Of a stretch of 64,000 nucleotides of DNA, positions 35,100 through 48,516 are shown piece by piece; the stretch's first letter is position 1, and every line of letters starts with the position of its first letter. This stretch comes from Notamacropus eugenii. Its lineage: Eukaryota > Chordata > Mammalia > Diprotodontia > Macropodidae. A program made the translations under genes and the position numbers. The stretch is from NCBI RefSeq assembly GCF_028372415.1, contig NC_092875.1, positions 411,627,239-411,691,238 on the forward strand, in the 5' to 3' direction. The notes below the pieces were generated by a model that was not told where the DNA came from, made no database searches, and worked only from the letters and a program-made list of their open reading frames with translations.

Positions 35100-36623
<1,524 letters not shown>

Positions 36624-36637
36624 ACTTTCAAGCAATC
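36624..36637. repeat. Target-site duplication, right copy (ADPGK retrocopy)
   Basis: ACTTTCAAGCAATC, identical to 33647-33660; the next two bases TT may belong to it. The host L1 ORF1 sequence resumes here ('ttgatgaaaagaccagagctg'). Confidence 0.95.
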
Positions 36638-37704
36638 TTGATGAAAAGACCAGAGCTGAAAAGAAAATTTGACTTTCAAACACAAGAATCAAGAGATTCA
36701 TGAAAAGGTAAACAGGAAAGAGAAATCACAAAGGACTTACTAAAGTTGAATTGTTTGCATTCCTACATGGAAAGATAATATTTGTAACTCTTGAAACTTT
36801 TCTCAGTATCTGGGTAGTTGGAGGGATTATACACACACACGTGTATCAAGAGAGAGAAACAGAGAGACAGAGAGCACATGTTGAGTTGAATAGGAAAGGA
36901 TCATATACAAAAAAATAAAATTAACGGGTGAGAGAGAAATGTATTGGGAGGAGAAAGGGAAAAATGGAATGGGACAAATCATCTCTTGAAGAAGAGACAA
37001 GAAAAAGCTTTTCCAATTGAGAGGAAAAGGGAGGAGGAGAGAGGGAAAAATTTGGCTCAAGGAAGGAATAACATGCTCACTAAATTTGGCATGAAAACCT
37101 TAAAAAAATCTTAAAATCTTACACTACAGGAAAGTAGGGGAGAAGGGGATAAGCAGGGTGGGGGTATGATGGAAGGGAGGGCAAATGAGAGGATGGAGCA
37201 ATTCAAAGTAAACACTCTTGGGGATGGACAAGGTCAAAAGAGAGAATAGAAGAAATAGGGGGCAGGATAGGATGGAGGGAAATATAGTTAGTTTTTCACA
37301 ATATGACTATTATGGAAGTCATTTGCAAAACTACACATATATAGCCTATATTGAATTGCTTGCCTTGTCAGTGGGGATAGGTGGGGAGGGGGGAAGGAAG
37401 AGAAGTTGGAACTCAAAGTTTTAGGGACAAATGTTGAGAACTGTTTTTGCACACAATTGGGAAATAAGAAATACAGGTAATGGGGTATAGAAACTTATCT
37501 TGCCCTACAGGACAAGAAAGAAGATGGGGATAAGGGAAAGGAGGGGTGTGATAGAAGGGAGGGTATATTGAGGGAAGGGGTAATCAGAAGGCAAGATGTT
37601 ATGGGGTGGGACAGGGGAGAGATGGGGAGAAAATTTGAAACTCAAAATTTTGTGGAAATGAATGTTGAAAACTTAAAATAAATAAGAAATGATTCAAATA
37701 AAAA
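36638..37704 (+). mobile_element. L1/HAL1 element, 3' part
   Basis: The end of ORF1 ('gatgaaaagaccagagctgaaaag...') is followed by an inter-ORF-like purine-rich region ('ctacaggaaagtaggggagaaggggataagc', 'ggataggatggagggaaatatagttag'). It passes directly to a 3' tail ('ttggaactcaaagttttagggacaaatgttgagaactgtttttgcac') with no ORF2, the half-L1 layout. A second, partial inter-ORF/tail unit follows (about 37485-37690). The AT-rich 3' end abuts the right 9-bp duplication AATACATGT. Confidence 0.7.
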
Positions 37705-37713
37705 AATACATGT

Positions 37714-37805
37714 CTGAGGTGGGATTTGAACTCAGGTCTTCTGACTTCCTACTCATTTTATGCCCAGTTGTTCCTGTTGCTGCTATTAGACTACTTTCCA
37801 AAACT
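37714..37805 (-). repeat. MIR/THER SINE, right part (interrupted)
   Basis: 'ctgaggtgggatttgaactcaggtcttctgacttc' continues the SINE left at 32156. Together with the 9-bp duplication, this shows that the L1/HAL1 inserted into this SINE. Confidence 0.8.
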
Positions 37806-38019
37806 ACAAGGCCATACCTGGCAAGTGTTAAGATATTCATCCTTTCAGTTCTGGCCAGAAACCCTGAGGTTATCCCTTCCCAGATTGATTTTTTTTGAGT
37901 AAGTAAGAGATCATTCTTTGCCTCATTTCTTACCTCTTCTTATTTACTGAATGGGTGTTGCTTCAGTCAAAATGAGACCTGGGAAAGGTTTTAAAATAAA
38001 AAGGCCAATGTCTCCCACT

Positions 38020-38212
38020 TCATCTTGGAACATCTCCAGTGGTCCTGATCTATATCTTGCCACCAAACCAAGATGGCTAACAGAGAGTGAGGCTGGTGAC
38101 TTTGTACAGCCCTACCTTACTTAAATCCAATTCAATTGCAGTTCATGGAATCACCTTCCTGCTGTCATGGTCCTCTTTGAGAAAAAAGGGCAAAGAATAA
38201 CAATAACCCTGA
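38020..38212 (+). repeat. RTE-type tail fragment
   Basis: 'gaacatctccagtggtcctgatctatatcttgcc', 'gagtgaggctggtgactttgtacagccctacctt' and 'gcagttcatggaatcaccttcctgctgtcatggtcctctttgag' are a diverged form of the RTE-like SINE tail. Confidence 0.6.
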
Positions 38213-38229
38213 TATCATATATACTCATC

Positions 38230-38555
38230 ACCACAGATTTTTTTTTTGTCCTTCCACTCATGCTGCAGCAGTGTATAACTCCTCCAAATTACTCTTCAAA
38301 CTTCTTATTTGAGAACTATAACCAAATCTCCATTAAGATTGCCCCTACAAAAGATCTATAAATGAATTGCTGTATTGTCCCACTCTCTCTCATTTTGACT
38401 TCCTAGGTCACAATACCTTTCTTTAGACATAGCTCCCCTATTTATATTCTCTTCTCCATTAGAGTGTAACCTCTTTGAGAAACAAGGACTTTTCATTTTT
38501 ATCCCCAGTACTTAGTATAGGGTTTGGCACAAAGTACTTAAGAAATGTTCTTTTT
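38230..38555 (+). repeat. L2 3' region
   Basis: 'tccattagagtgtaacctctttgagaaacaaggac', 'ccccagtacttagtatagggtttggcacaaagtacttaagaaatg' is an L2 3' end. Confidence 0.6.
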
Positions 38556-38599
38556 CTCAGAGAATTGCAAACAAATTTCCACAAAAATACTTCTAAAAA

Positions 38600-38805
38600 G
38601 AGTATGCTGAAGAATTTTCCTGTTGTTCCATTTACCATCTTTGTGATTTTCCAAACTCTGCATATCCCTCCCCTGTTTGTGTAGTGTCCTTCATTTGAAT
38701 GTGATTTCCTTTATAGTAAGGACTGTTTCATTTTTATATTCTTATCCCTAGCAATTGGTAAAGTATTTGGCCCATCGTACCTAAGAAATATACTTCATTC
38801 ATTCA
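38600..38805 (+). repeat. L2 3' region (second)
   Basis: Another L2-like 3' end in the same orientation ('gaatgtgatttcctttatagtaaggactg', 'ccctagcaattggtaaagtatttggcccatcgtacctaagaaat'), followed by a short CATT repeat. Confidence 0.55.
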
Positions 38806-40354
38806 TGTATTCATTCATTAATCCATTCCTTACAGAGTCAGAGCTATTTTCACTAAATCACTGTGCCTCCCTTTGTTTCACAAGTTATTATGACATAAAA
38901 AAAAAAAGATTTATCATCTGGTGATGAAGCCTTTGAGAGGGAACAAGCTGCTCTAAGTTTTGTTACTTTTGTGTTTGGATTAAAAATCTTTCCTGCAAGG
39001 TGAATCTTAACAGAATTCATGAACTGCTGGCAGAGACTTTGATCATAATACCTCAACTCTGTGCTATCATGAGGCTTTGAATGAGGAATGGAGGAAAGGA
39101 AAGTTCATTAAAAGAGTGGGTTCTATACAGTTATCCTTAAAATTTGACTTTTGGGAAAATAGTAAAATTTGTTTATTTGCTTGTTTCCTTTTGGGTTAAA
39201 GGGGAAAATATCCCAAGTTTAATAATGGACACTATGTTAAGTCATGTCAGTGTGAGAGGAAACTCAAATCACCAATGGAGAGAAAAACTGAAAGAAAAAA
39301 AAGTATTCATATAGTTTTTAGAAGAGAATAAGTTGTAGTAAGAAATGATAGATACAATGGCAAAAGATTTTCTCCACATTGTGCACCAAGGAAGATTCCT
39401 CCACTACTATGAGCTTGAAAAGTAAAACAGATCCATGTGTTATACAGCACCTGCTGCTGGACAGCATAAATTTTCATTTCCATCCTTGTTTTCAGGCCAT
39501 GCAACTTCCTTTTACTAGAAACTGTTTTGGTAAGTACTCCCTTTCCCTCTCCTCACAACCTTAACAACGAGATCCACCTCCAGCTGATTTTTATAGTAAT
39601 GGAATACAATGAGCAGAATGAGAATTTAAATCATAAGTCTTTCAAAGAAATAGAATCTCAGAGGCTGAAACGGTGTTTATGGGGGTGAAGGGGCTGGACA
39701 GAGAAACCAACAATGGAAAGATAGATAGAGAAAGAAGCACACTGATGAATATCCTAGCATGCTCACCTCTGTCTTCTCACAGTATCTTACTTCATTCTCA
39801 AATTACCTTATTCCTTTGATCTTCATAATTTTTAAAGTTTTGAAATAATTACAAATAAGCTTAAATCAAAATAAATTAATATATCATAATGATAGTAGTT
39901 CAAAGTCATATCAGTGTCCTTTTTTTAAAAAAGGATAATCTAACATTTTAACCACTGAAGAGTTAACAGTGGTTCTTATGGAGTCTTGAAAGTAATTGCA
40001 CCTTTTCTATTGAAAATAGGACTTTTTTTTCAAATGTATGTGGTTAGAGTTTTATATAGATATAGATCTAAATAAATAGATACATTCCCTTGCTAAAGCT
40101 TCAAAGAACATTCTCATTCTGTGGTGTGGTTCTTTTGGCAACATAGCAAACTGGGGGGAAAGCTGGCCTTAGAAGAAGGACAACAAAACCATTTTTCTGC
40201 AGCCTAAATTTCAGTAAGTTATTTAATTTGTCAGCCTCAATTTCCATATTTATCAAATAAAGATAAAGATATTGGCAATATTCCACCCACCCCAGTTATT
40301 AAAAGGTCAGACTAAATGTAAATATAAGTGCAACAATATGATTTTTGTGTCAGG
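38806..40354. other. Mostly unique DNA, no gene
   Basis: Only small frames (60-67 codons) without motifs, and a weak MIR-like segment at about 40180-40320. Nothing else was recognised. Confidence 0.35.
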
Positions 40355-40525
40355 ATCGTAGATTTTAGAACCGATGTGGACTTAGTGTCCATTGAAATCA
40401 AGGCTTTCATTTTATATATTAGGAAACTGAGGAACAGAGTGGTTAAGGGAATTGCTCAAGTCAAAAGGTAGTAATTATCTAAGATAGGATTTAAACCCAG
40501 TATTCCTAATTCTAAATTCACTACA
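40355..40525 (-). repeat. MIR/THER SINE
   Basis: 'gatcgtagattttagaaccgatgtggacttagtgtccatt', 'attaggaaactgaggaacagagtggttaaggg', 'taggatttaaacccagtattcctaattc' give an inverted SINE from tail to head. Confidence 0.65.
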
Positions 40526-40685
40526 TCATGTAACTCAGGAATCTTTTCAGATCTTTCTTTTTTTGGGGAGGGGGTGAAGAGGGGATCTAGACCTGTGGTT
40601 TCAGCAGTGTAGGAAATTTCTCATACTTATCTATGGCCTAAAGTCACAGAGTGCTTGGGGCACTAAGGGATTGTCAAATTCCCAA

Positions 40686-40775
40686 AGCCACAGATCAAGA
40701 AAACACACATGCACATGTATACACACACATAAATATGTGTATATGTGTATATGTACATGTATGTGTGTATACTCA
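40686..40775. repeat. Compound CA/TG simple repeat
   Basis: (CA)n passes into ATGTGTATATG-type units, partly self-complementary. Confidence 0.85.
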
Positions 40776-41284
40776 GTAGGACTTGAACATATTAAAACAA
40801 CAATAAATGTCTCATAACCTTTGAGAATTCATTTTTGCATTATACATTTCCTGTTTTCAATCTTAAAATGTTTCTTGTCCAGAAAAAAAAATGTCTTAAA
40901 TGAATAGAACTCTACCTTGAAGGAAAATATATAATGTATCTGACATCAGTAATGATTTACTAATGAATGCTAGTAGTTGAGGTAAATTATGTTTAGTTTA
41001 GACTAGTAGGCAAAGAGGACTGATGAGCTTTCTATAAAGACTAGGCTTATGAATTATTTTATTCTCATTTCTTAAGATGAATATCCTCCTCACGTGGGTA
41101 ACTCAATATCATTTGATATATCTCTTGTTTTCTTCACAAGAAAAACTCTAGATTGTCTTTCTATGTCACATTTGTTATCCTTACAAAATCTATAAATATA
41201 TTTTATCCCAGTATACAAGTCAGTCATATTCTAGCATAGGATAGTTACAAAGATGGACTTTTCCTTTGAAAAATGAAGGAAAGG
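40776..41284. other. AT-rich DNA, nothing recognised
   Basis: No feature recognised on either strand. Confidence 0.35.
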
Positions 41285-42095
41285 TCAAGATGGTTGAGTA
41301 CAGAAGGACTCAGTTGAGCTCTCTCAACATTCCCTTTAAAACAATTTTAAAATAATCCCTAAAGTTCACTTCTATAATGGCAGAACTAACAAAATGCCAG
41401 AGTAAGAGACATATTTCTAAATGAAAAGAACTTAGCAACTCAGAAAGAGAATTTGTGACATGAGGGTGGAGGCTAACCCAGAACCCATGTGCATGAAATA
41501 CCATTGGGATTAGGTGCTGGTACAAACAACAAAAAAGAACTTGGCCATAAAAATCAACTATGTTATAGGGAAAATGAAGATAGAAACTCAAAAGAAGACA
41601 ATGAAGGAAAAACAGTTGTAACCAAAACCACAAAGAAAAATGTGAATTGGACACATGCCCAACAAGAATTCTTAGAAGACATTTTAAAAAATAAAATAAA
41701 AATGGTAGGGGGGATATTAGGTAAAGAAATGAAATTAAAGGAATAATATTATTAAAAGACAATAAATATCTGGGTGAAAAAGAAGAAAAAAGAATAAGAA
41801 GAAAATAATAGTTTAAAAACGGAATTGACCAAACAGAAAAAGAGATACAAGATAACATTGATGAAAATAACTTTGTAATGAGTAGAATAGACTGAAAGGA
41901 AAAAAAGAAATACAAAAGCTCACCAAAAACATTAATTCCTTAAAAATTGGAATTGGGAAAGTGGAAGTAATGACTCCATGTGACAAAATGAAACAATAAG
42001 ATAAATTCAAAAGAATGAAAAAAAGTAGAAGAAAATGTGAAATATCTCAGACAATGACTTGAAAAATAGATTGAGGAGAGGTAATTTAAGAACTG
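41285..42095 (+). mobile_element. L1/HAL1 5' region and ORF1 fragment
   Basis: It begins 'gtcaagatggttgagtac', an L1-type 5' motif, then a coiled-coil ORF1 part (open 41489-41746; ...NVNWTHAQQEFLEDILKNKIKMV) resembling the ORF1 at 43160-43420. It is cut off at 'gattgaggagaggtaatttaagaactgctgg', the RRM start. The 201-codon minus-strand frame here is its antisense shadow. Confidence 0.65.
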
Positions 42096-42508
42096 CTGGA
42101 GAAGAGCACCTACTCACCTGGGCTTTATGACAATATCCTTCAGATACCTCTAAAAGAAGAATCTGAATAAATTTTGGAGTGGCAGAATCCACTAGGAGAC
42201 AGGGTGTGGCAGATTTCCAGCCCAAGATAGATTGGAAGATCAACAGGAAGGATCTGTTGTATGGGCCTGGAGGAGTGCAGAATGAACAGACTGTACCAGA
42301 GCAGACCCCACCATAGTAAAGCCAAGCAGGAACTTCTGAGCAGACTGAAGCAGAAGCAGTAGTCTGTATTCTCAAATATATCAGCCCAGGATGGAAGTCC
42401 AGTGGAACTGGGTGACAGAGAAGCACAGAAACCCAGGGACCAGCAGCAACCACTCCTGAGGTCATTAGCTCACAAATTAAATGTCTGTAATTCATCTACT
42501 TCAACTTA
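42096..42508 (+). mobile_element. L1-type 5' UTR fragment
   Basis: It shares phrases with the 5' part at 32165 onward ('tctgaataaattttggagtggcagaatccac', 'gcagatttccagcccaagatag'), but is a separate diverged copy placed directly before a better-preserved L1. Antisense frames of 162 and 61 codons are shadows. Confidence 0.55.
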
Positions 42509-43159
42509 TGGGAGCCAAGATGGCAAAGTGATCTGTAGGTGCTCTCCCCCTCCCCCTGTTGATCTTGAAAAACCTCAAAGAACATTACCCCAGGAAAAAT
42601 CCTGGAATAATGGGATCACCCAAATGGTTAAACAGACTCACTGGGAGAGGCTAGGGAAATTGCAAAGGGAGGGGTTCCCTCTTACTATGACTGAAGGATA
42701 CTAGTGCAGGACCAGAGTTGTCCCAGACAGCCCCATCTCAGCAAATCAGGATGAGATCCTGAGCTCCAGATGGGTGGAGCTTGTAAGCACAAAAACCAGG
42801 ACCCCAGGCATGCCTTAGCTCATCCAAGGGAATCAAGAAGACACTAACTAGTGCAGATGAGGTTCATTAACTGCTGAGCCTGCCTGAAGACCTTCTGTGG
42901 CCAGAACACTCCTCCACCACACCTCACACAGCTAGCTCCAGGGTAACTCCATGGAAACTCAGAAAGACTTCACCTAGCCTCTGATTTGGCAAACCAGCCA
43001 GCTCAGTACCAGATAAACTGCAGCATTCTAGGTTCCAGCTGAAAGAACCAGAGGCCACAATACACAAAGCCTCAAGTTGTAAATACAACAGCCTTCGGAG
43101 AGAGGCCTTGTGCCCCAGAAGCAGAGATCCACTTTAAAAGTTAGGAAAAAACAATCATC
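42509..43159 (+). mobile_element. L1 5' UTR
   Basis: It begins 'gggagccaagatggcaaagtg', the start of a marsupial L1, and runs to the ORF1 start region. It is the 5' end of the most complete L1 in the window (42509-49295). Confidence 0.7.
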
Positions 43160-44254
43160 ATGAGGAACAAGCAAACCAGAAAAGAAAAGACCATAGAATC
43201 TTACCATGGGGACAAGGACCAAAACAGGAATACTGAAGAGATGAGCATTGAGACTGTACTCTCACCTGAAACCTCAGAAGGAAATATGAACTGGTGTCAA
43301 GCCCAAAGAGCATTCTTGGAAGAGCTGAAGAAGGATTTTAAAAGCCAAATTAGAGAAGTAGATGAAAAATTGGCCAATGATTTTAAAATTATGATAAAAA
43401 GAATTCACAGAAGAATTTAAAAGGAAAACTGGACAAATGAGAAGTACAAGACCTACCTGGAGAAAATGGCTCTGTAAAAGAAATAGTGGGGCAAATGGAA
43501 AAGGAGCTGCAAAAGTTAACTGAAGAATTTATTAAAAATTTGAATTGGGCAAGTAGAAGTTAATGACTCTGCGAAACATTAAAAATCAGTCAAACAAAAC
43601 CTAAAGAATGAAAAAATAGAAGAAAATGTAAAATATCTCATTGGAAAAGCAACTAACCTGGAAAATAGATCTAGGAGAGAAAAATCTAAGAATTATTGGT
43701 CTACCAGAAATCCACGAAGAAACAAAAAAACTCTATACAATATCTTCCAAGAACTCAAGGAAAACTGCCTTGAGGTCCTCGATTAGGGAGCAAAATAGTC
43801 AATGAAAGAATTAACAGGTCACCTCCTGAAAGAGATCCTAAACTGAAAACACCAAAGAATATTGTTGCCAAATTCCAGAACAATCAAGCTAAGGAGAAAA
43901 TATTTTAAGCAGACAGAAACTACAGTCAGAATCACACAGGACATTTTTGTAGATTCTATATTAAAAGATCTGAGGGATTGGAATGTGATATTCCATAAGA
44001 CAAAGGAGCTTGGACTACAACGAAGGATGAATTACCCAGCAAAACTGAGCATAATATTTCCAGCAAGGAAATGGATATTCTATGAAATAAGGGATATCCA
44101 GACATTTCTGATGAAAGGTTGGAGGTCAATAGAAAATTTGATGTTCAAATACAAGTCTCAAGAGAGGAATAAAAAGGTAAACAAAGGGGAAAAAACTTGT
44201 TATTCAGTTGGGCAAAGTGTTTACATACCTAGAAGGGAAGATGCTGCTTGTTAA
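43160..44254 (+). pseudogene. L1 ORF1 (broken)
   Basis: RNA-binding chaperone of L1. The 5' part (43160-43420) reads MRNKQTRKEK to a coiled-coil start (AQRAFLEELKKDFKSQIREVDEKL). The RRM region around 43670 reads like 'RRENLRIIGLPEIHEE'. The C-terminal domain is open at 43862-44254 (VRITQDIFVDSILKDLRDWNVIFHKTKELG; MNYPAKLSIIFPARKW). Frameshifts and stops between these parts prevent a full product. Confidence 0.75.
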
Positions 44255-44730
44255 TCTTGAGAAATGTATATTGTATTTAAAAGGGATATACATAGAGGGA
44301 GTGAGTATAAATTAAATGATGTGATGATAAAAATGTGATTAAAGGTTGAGAAGGGATTGTAATGTGAAAAGGAGGACCCATAGAAAGGTAAATTACATCA
44401 CACAAAGAACATATTACAGTAGAGGAAGGAGAAGAGGGAGATGAGCAGTGTTTGAGAATTACTCTCATCGATTTGGTTCAAGGAGGGAAAAACAAAGTCA
44501 GTTAAGTATAGAAATCTAACTTGCCCTACAGGCAATAGGAGGGGAAAGGGGAAAGAAAATGGAGGGGAGGTTAAAAGAAGGGAAGAAGTAGCGAGGGAAA
44601 AGGGGAATAAAAGGGAGGGGGGCTGATAGAAGCGAGGGAAGCCTGAGTGAGACAATGGTCAAAACTTAAAACTCCATTGTGGAGGGAAAGGGAGTAGGGA
44701 GAATAAAAAGCATAAATGGGGTAAAATAGG
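44255..44730 (+). mobile_element. L1 inter-ORF region
   Basis: Purine-rich, with 'gtatagaaatctaacttgccctacaggcaatagg' and GGGA-rich runs, ending just before the endonuclease coding start. Pyrimidine-rich frames on the minus strand (63-85 codons) are shadows. Confidence 0.65.
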
Positions 44731-47700
44731 ATGGAGAGAAAGACACAGATAGTAATCATAACTGTGAACATCAATGGGATGAACTCTCCCATAAAACAGA
44801 GGTGGATAACAAAATGGATTAAAAAACATAATCCAACAATATGTTGTTTACAAGAAAGACATTTGAAACAGGGGGATACACATAGGGTAAAGGCAAAAGG
44901 TTGGAGCAGAATATACTATGCTTCAATTAATGTAGAAAAAAAAAGGGAATGAGTAGCAATCCTAATCTGAGACAAAGCAAAAGCAAAAATAGATCTAATC
45001 AAAAGAGATAAGGAAGAAAACTATATATTGTTAAAAGACATCATAGACAATGAAGCAATATCATTAACCAAACATATATGCATCAAGTGGTATAGCATCC
45101 AAATTCTTAGACAAGTGAAGGGAATTAAAGAAATAAATAGACAGGAAACTATGCTAGTGGGGGACCTCAACCTCCCCTTCTCTGAATTTGGTAAATCTAA
45201 CCTCAAAATAAACAAGAAAGAAGTTAAGGAGGTGAAAAGAACTCTGGATAAGATAGATGTCATAGATCTCTGGAGAAAATTGAATGAGGAGAGAAATATG
45301 GCACATACACAAAAATTGACCATATACTAAGGCATAAAAACCTCACAATCAAGTACAGAAAGGCACAGATAGTCAATGCATCCTTCTCAGATCATAAGGC
45401 AATAAGTTTATATGCAATAAAAGGTCGTGAAAAGATAGATCAAAAATTAATTGGAAACTAAATAATCTATTCCTAAATAATGAGTGAGTTAAATGACAAA
45501 TAATAGAAACAATCAAGAACTTCTTCAAGAGAATGACAATGATGAGACAACCTACCAAAACTTATGGGATACTGCAAAAGCAGTTCTTAGGGGAAGTTTT
45601 CTATCATTGAATGCCTACATGAACGAAGTAGAGAAAGAGGAGATCAATGAACTGGGCATACAGCTGAAAAAATTAGAAAAAGAACAAATTGAAAATCCCC
45701 AAGTAAATACCAAATTAGAAATACTGAAAACCAAAGGAGAGATTATCAAAACTGAAATTAAGAAAACTATTGAACTAATACATAAAACTAAGAGTTGGTT
45801 TTATGAAAAAAAAATAAAATTGAAAAACATTTGGTTAATTTGATTTAAAAAAGATAAAAATTAAGTTGCCAATATTAAAAATGAAAAAGGTGAACTCATC
45901 CCCAAAGAGGAGGAAATTAAAAAAATAATTGGAAATTACTTTTTTCCAACTGCATGCCCACAAATTTGACAATCCAAGTGAAATGAAAGAATATTTTTAA
46001 AAATATAAATTGTCCAGATTAATAGAAGATGGAATTAAACACTTAAATAACCCTATCTCAGAAAAAGAAATTTAACAAGCCATCAATGGAATCTCTAGGA
46101 AAAAAAAAACTCCAGGACCAGATGAATTTACAAGTGAATTCTGTCAAACATTTAAAGAACAGTTAATAACAAAACTAGATAGACTATATGGGAAAACTGG
46201 TGAAATAGGAGTCATACCAAATTCTTTTTATGATACAAATATGGTTCTGATACCTAAAATAAGAAGGGCCAAAACAGAGAAAGAAAATTATAGACCAATT
46301 TCTCTAATGAATATAGATACAAAAATTTTAAATAAGACATTAGCAAGAAGAATACAACAAATTATCATGAGAATAATGCATTATGATCAACTAGGATTTA
46401 TACCAGGAATGCAGGGCTGGTTCAATATTAGGAAAACTATCAGCATTATTGATCATATCAAAAACAAAACAACTAGAAACCATATGATTATCTCAACAGA
46501 TGCAGAAAAACTTTTGATAAAATACAACACCCATTCCTGTTGAAAACACTGGAGAGAATTGGAATAAATGGAGCCTTCCATAAAATAATAAGCAGTATCT
46601 ACATAAAGCCATCAGCAAGCATTATATGCATTATATGCAAGCATTATATGCAACTAGATGCATTTCCAATAACATCAGCAGTGAAATAAGGACATCCATT
46701 ATTATCATTGTTATTCAATATGTAGTACTAGAAATTTTAGCTTTAGCAATAACAGTAGAAAAATAAGTTGAAGGAATAAGAATAGGCAAAGAAGAAACTA
46801 AGTTATCGCTCTTTGCAGATGATATGATGATATACTTAGAAAATCCTAGAGAATCAAGCAAAAAACTACTTGAAATAATAAACAACTTTGAAAAAGTGGG
46901 AGGTTACCAAATAAACCCACATAAATCATCTGTATTTCTACATATTACCAAAAAGCCCGACAGCAAGAAACTAAGTTATCGCTCCTTGCAGATGATATGA
47001 TATACTTAGAAAATCCTAGAGAATCAAGCAAAAAACTATTTGAAATAATAAACAACTTTGAAAAGTGGGAGGTTACAAAATAAACCCACATAAATCATCT
47101 GTATTTCTACATATTACCAAAAAGCCCAACAGCAAGAGGTAGAAAGAAAAATCACATTTAAAGCTACATTGGACACTATAAAATATCTGGGAGTTTACCT
47201 GACAAAAGAGATACAGGGATTATATGAACACAATTACAAAACACTTTTTGTGCAAATTATGTCAGATCTAAGTAAGTGGAAAAATATCATGGATGAAATA
47301 ATATAATAAAAATTATGATTCTACCCAAATTAATTTATTCAGTGCCATACCAATAAAACTACCAGAAAACTGTTTTCTAGAGCTTGAACAAATAATATAA
47401 AAATTCATCTGGAAGAACAAAAGGTCAAGAATAAAGTGAATTAATGAAAACAAATGTTAGGGAAGGTGAACTAGCCCTATCAGATCTCAAATTGTGTTAT
47501 AAAGCAGCAATCATCAAAACCACTTGGTACTGGCTTAGAAACAGAGGGATAGACCAGTGAAACAGTTTAGGTCTTCAAGACACAGTAGTCAACAAATGTA
47601 ACAATCTACTGTTTGATAAACCCAAGGACTCCAGCTTCTGGGATAAGAATCCACTGTTTGACAAAAACTACTGGGAAGACTATGTAACAGTGTGGCAGAA

Positions 47701-48180
47701 ACTGGGTATAGACTAAGAATAAAGTCCAAATGGATACATGATGTAGGTATAAAGACTGATACTATAAACAAATTAGGGGAGCAAGGAATAGTATATTTGT
47801 AAGATTTATGGAGAATGGAGAAATATATGACCAAACAAGAGATAGAGGACATTATGAAGTGCAAAATGGATAATTTTGATTACATTAAATTGAAAATGTT
47901 TTTGCACAAGCAAACCTAATGCAACCAAAATTAGGAGGGAAGCAGAAAACTGGGAAAGAATTTTTGCAACTAGTGTCTATAAAGTTCTCATTTCTAAAAT
48001 ATATAGAGAAGTGAGTCAAATGTACAAGAATACAAGTCATTATCCAAATGATAAATGGTCAAAGGATATAAACAGGCAGGATTCAGAGGAAAAAATTAAA
48101 GATATCTATAGTCATATGAAAAAATGTTCTAAATCCCTATTGATTAGAGAGATGTAAATCAAAACAATTCTGAGGTACCA
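44731..48180 (+). pseudogene. L1 ORF2 (endonuclease-reverse transcriptase), broken
   Basis: ORF2 nicks target DNA and copies element RNA. Fragments in order: APE-type endonuclease start (VIITVNINGMNSPIK, NPTICCLQERHLKQGD; 44746-44952); the endonuclease GDLNLPFSE segment (45150-45330); pre-RT linker (45493-45843); RT (46241-46543: [56 protein letters not shown], then a frameshift after STDAEK); the FADD active-site segment, duplicated at 46794-47136; and later thumb/C-terminal stretches with many stops. It cannot give a product. Confidence 0.85.
46794..47136 (+). repeat. 173-bp tandem duplication within L1 RT
   Basis: Unit 1 is 46794-46966 and unit 2 is 46967-47136. Both begin 'gaaactaagttatcgctc' and end 'agcccgacagcaag'/'agcccaacagcaag'. 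Unit 2 differs by a 3-bp loss in the GATGATAT run, single-base losses, and TTTGCAGATGAT changed to CTTGCAGATGAT (FADD to LADD). The duplication disrupts the RT catalytic region. Confidence 0.9.
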
Positions 48181-48202
48181 CAACACATCTATCGGATTGG
48201 TT

Positions 48203-48516
48203 GGGCAGCTAGGTGGTGCAGTGCATAGAGCACCAGTGCAGGAGTCAGGAGGACCTGAGTTCAAATCTCACCTCAGACACTTGACACACTAGCTGTGTGA
48301 CCTTGGGCAAGTCACTTAACCCAAATTGCCTTATCCTGGGTCATCTCCAGTCATCCTGATGAATATCTGCTCACCAGATTCAGATGGCTCTGGAGGAGAA
48401 GTAAGGCTGGTGACCTGCATAGCTCTCCCTCACTCAAAACAAAATCAAGTGCAAGTCATGTCATCATTTCTCTGATGACATGGTCTTTTTTGGCAGCAAA
48501 GGATGAATACACACAT
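48203..48516 (+). mobile_element. Full-length RTE-tailed tRNA SINE (WALLSI-type) in L1
   Basis: It starts 'gggcagctaggtggtgcagtg', has the 'gttcaaatctcacctcagac' B-box region and ends in the RTE-like tail ('catggtcttttttggcagcaaagg'). It splits the L1: left 'acacatctatcggattggtt', right 'acacattagactggctaacatg', an imperfect duplication of the L1 sequence. It is therefore younger than that L1. Confidence 0.85.

Noticed and set aside
41310-41915. 201-codon minus-strand frame rich in Phe, Leu and Ser, resembling a membrane protein
   Set aside because: It is the antisense of an L1/HAL1 5'/ORF1 region; hydrophobicity comes from the complement of A-rich coiled-coil coding sequence.
42007-42495. 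162-codon minus-strand frame with Cys-rich segment
   Set aside because: Antisense to an L1-type 5' leader; no family resemblance and no start context.
44731-48180. A functional L1 ORF2
   Set aside because: Multiple stops and frameshifts, a duplicated RT segment and a SINE insertion exclude a product.
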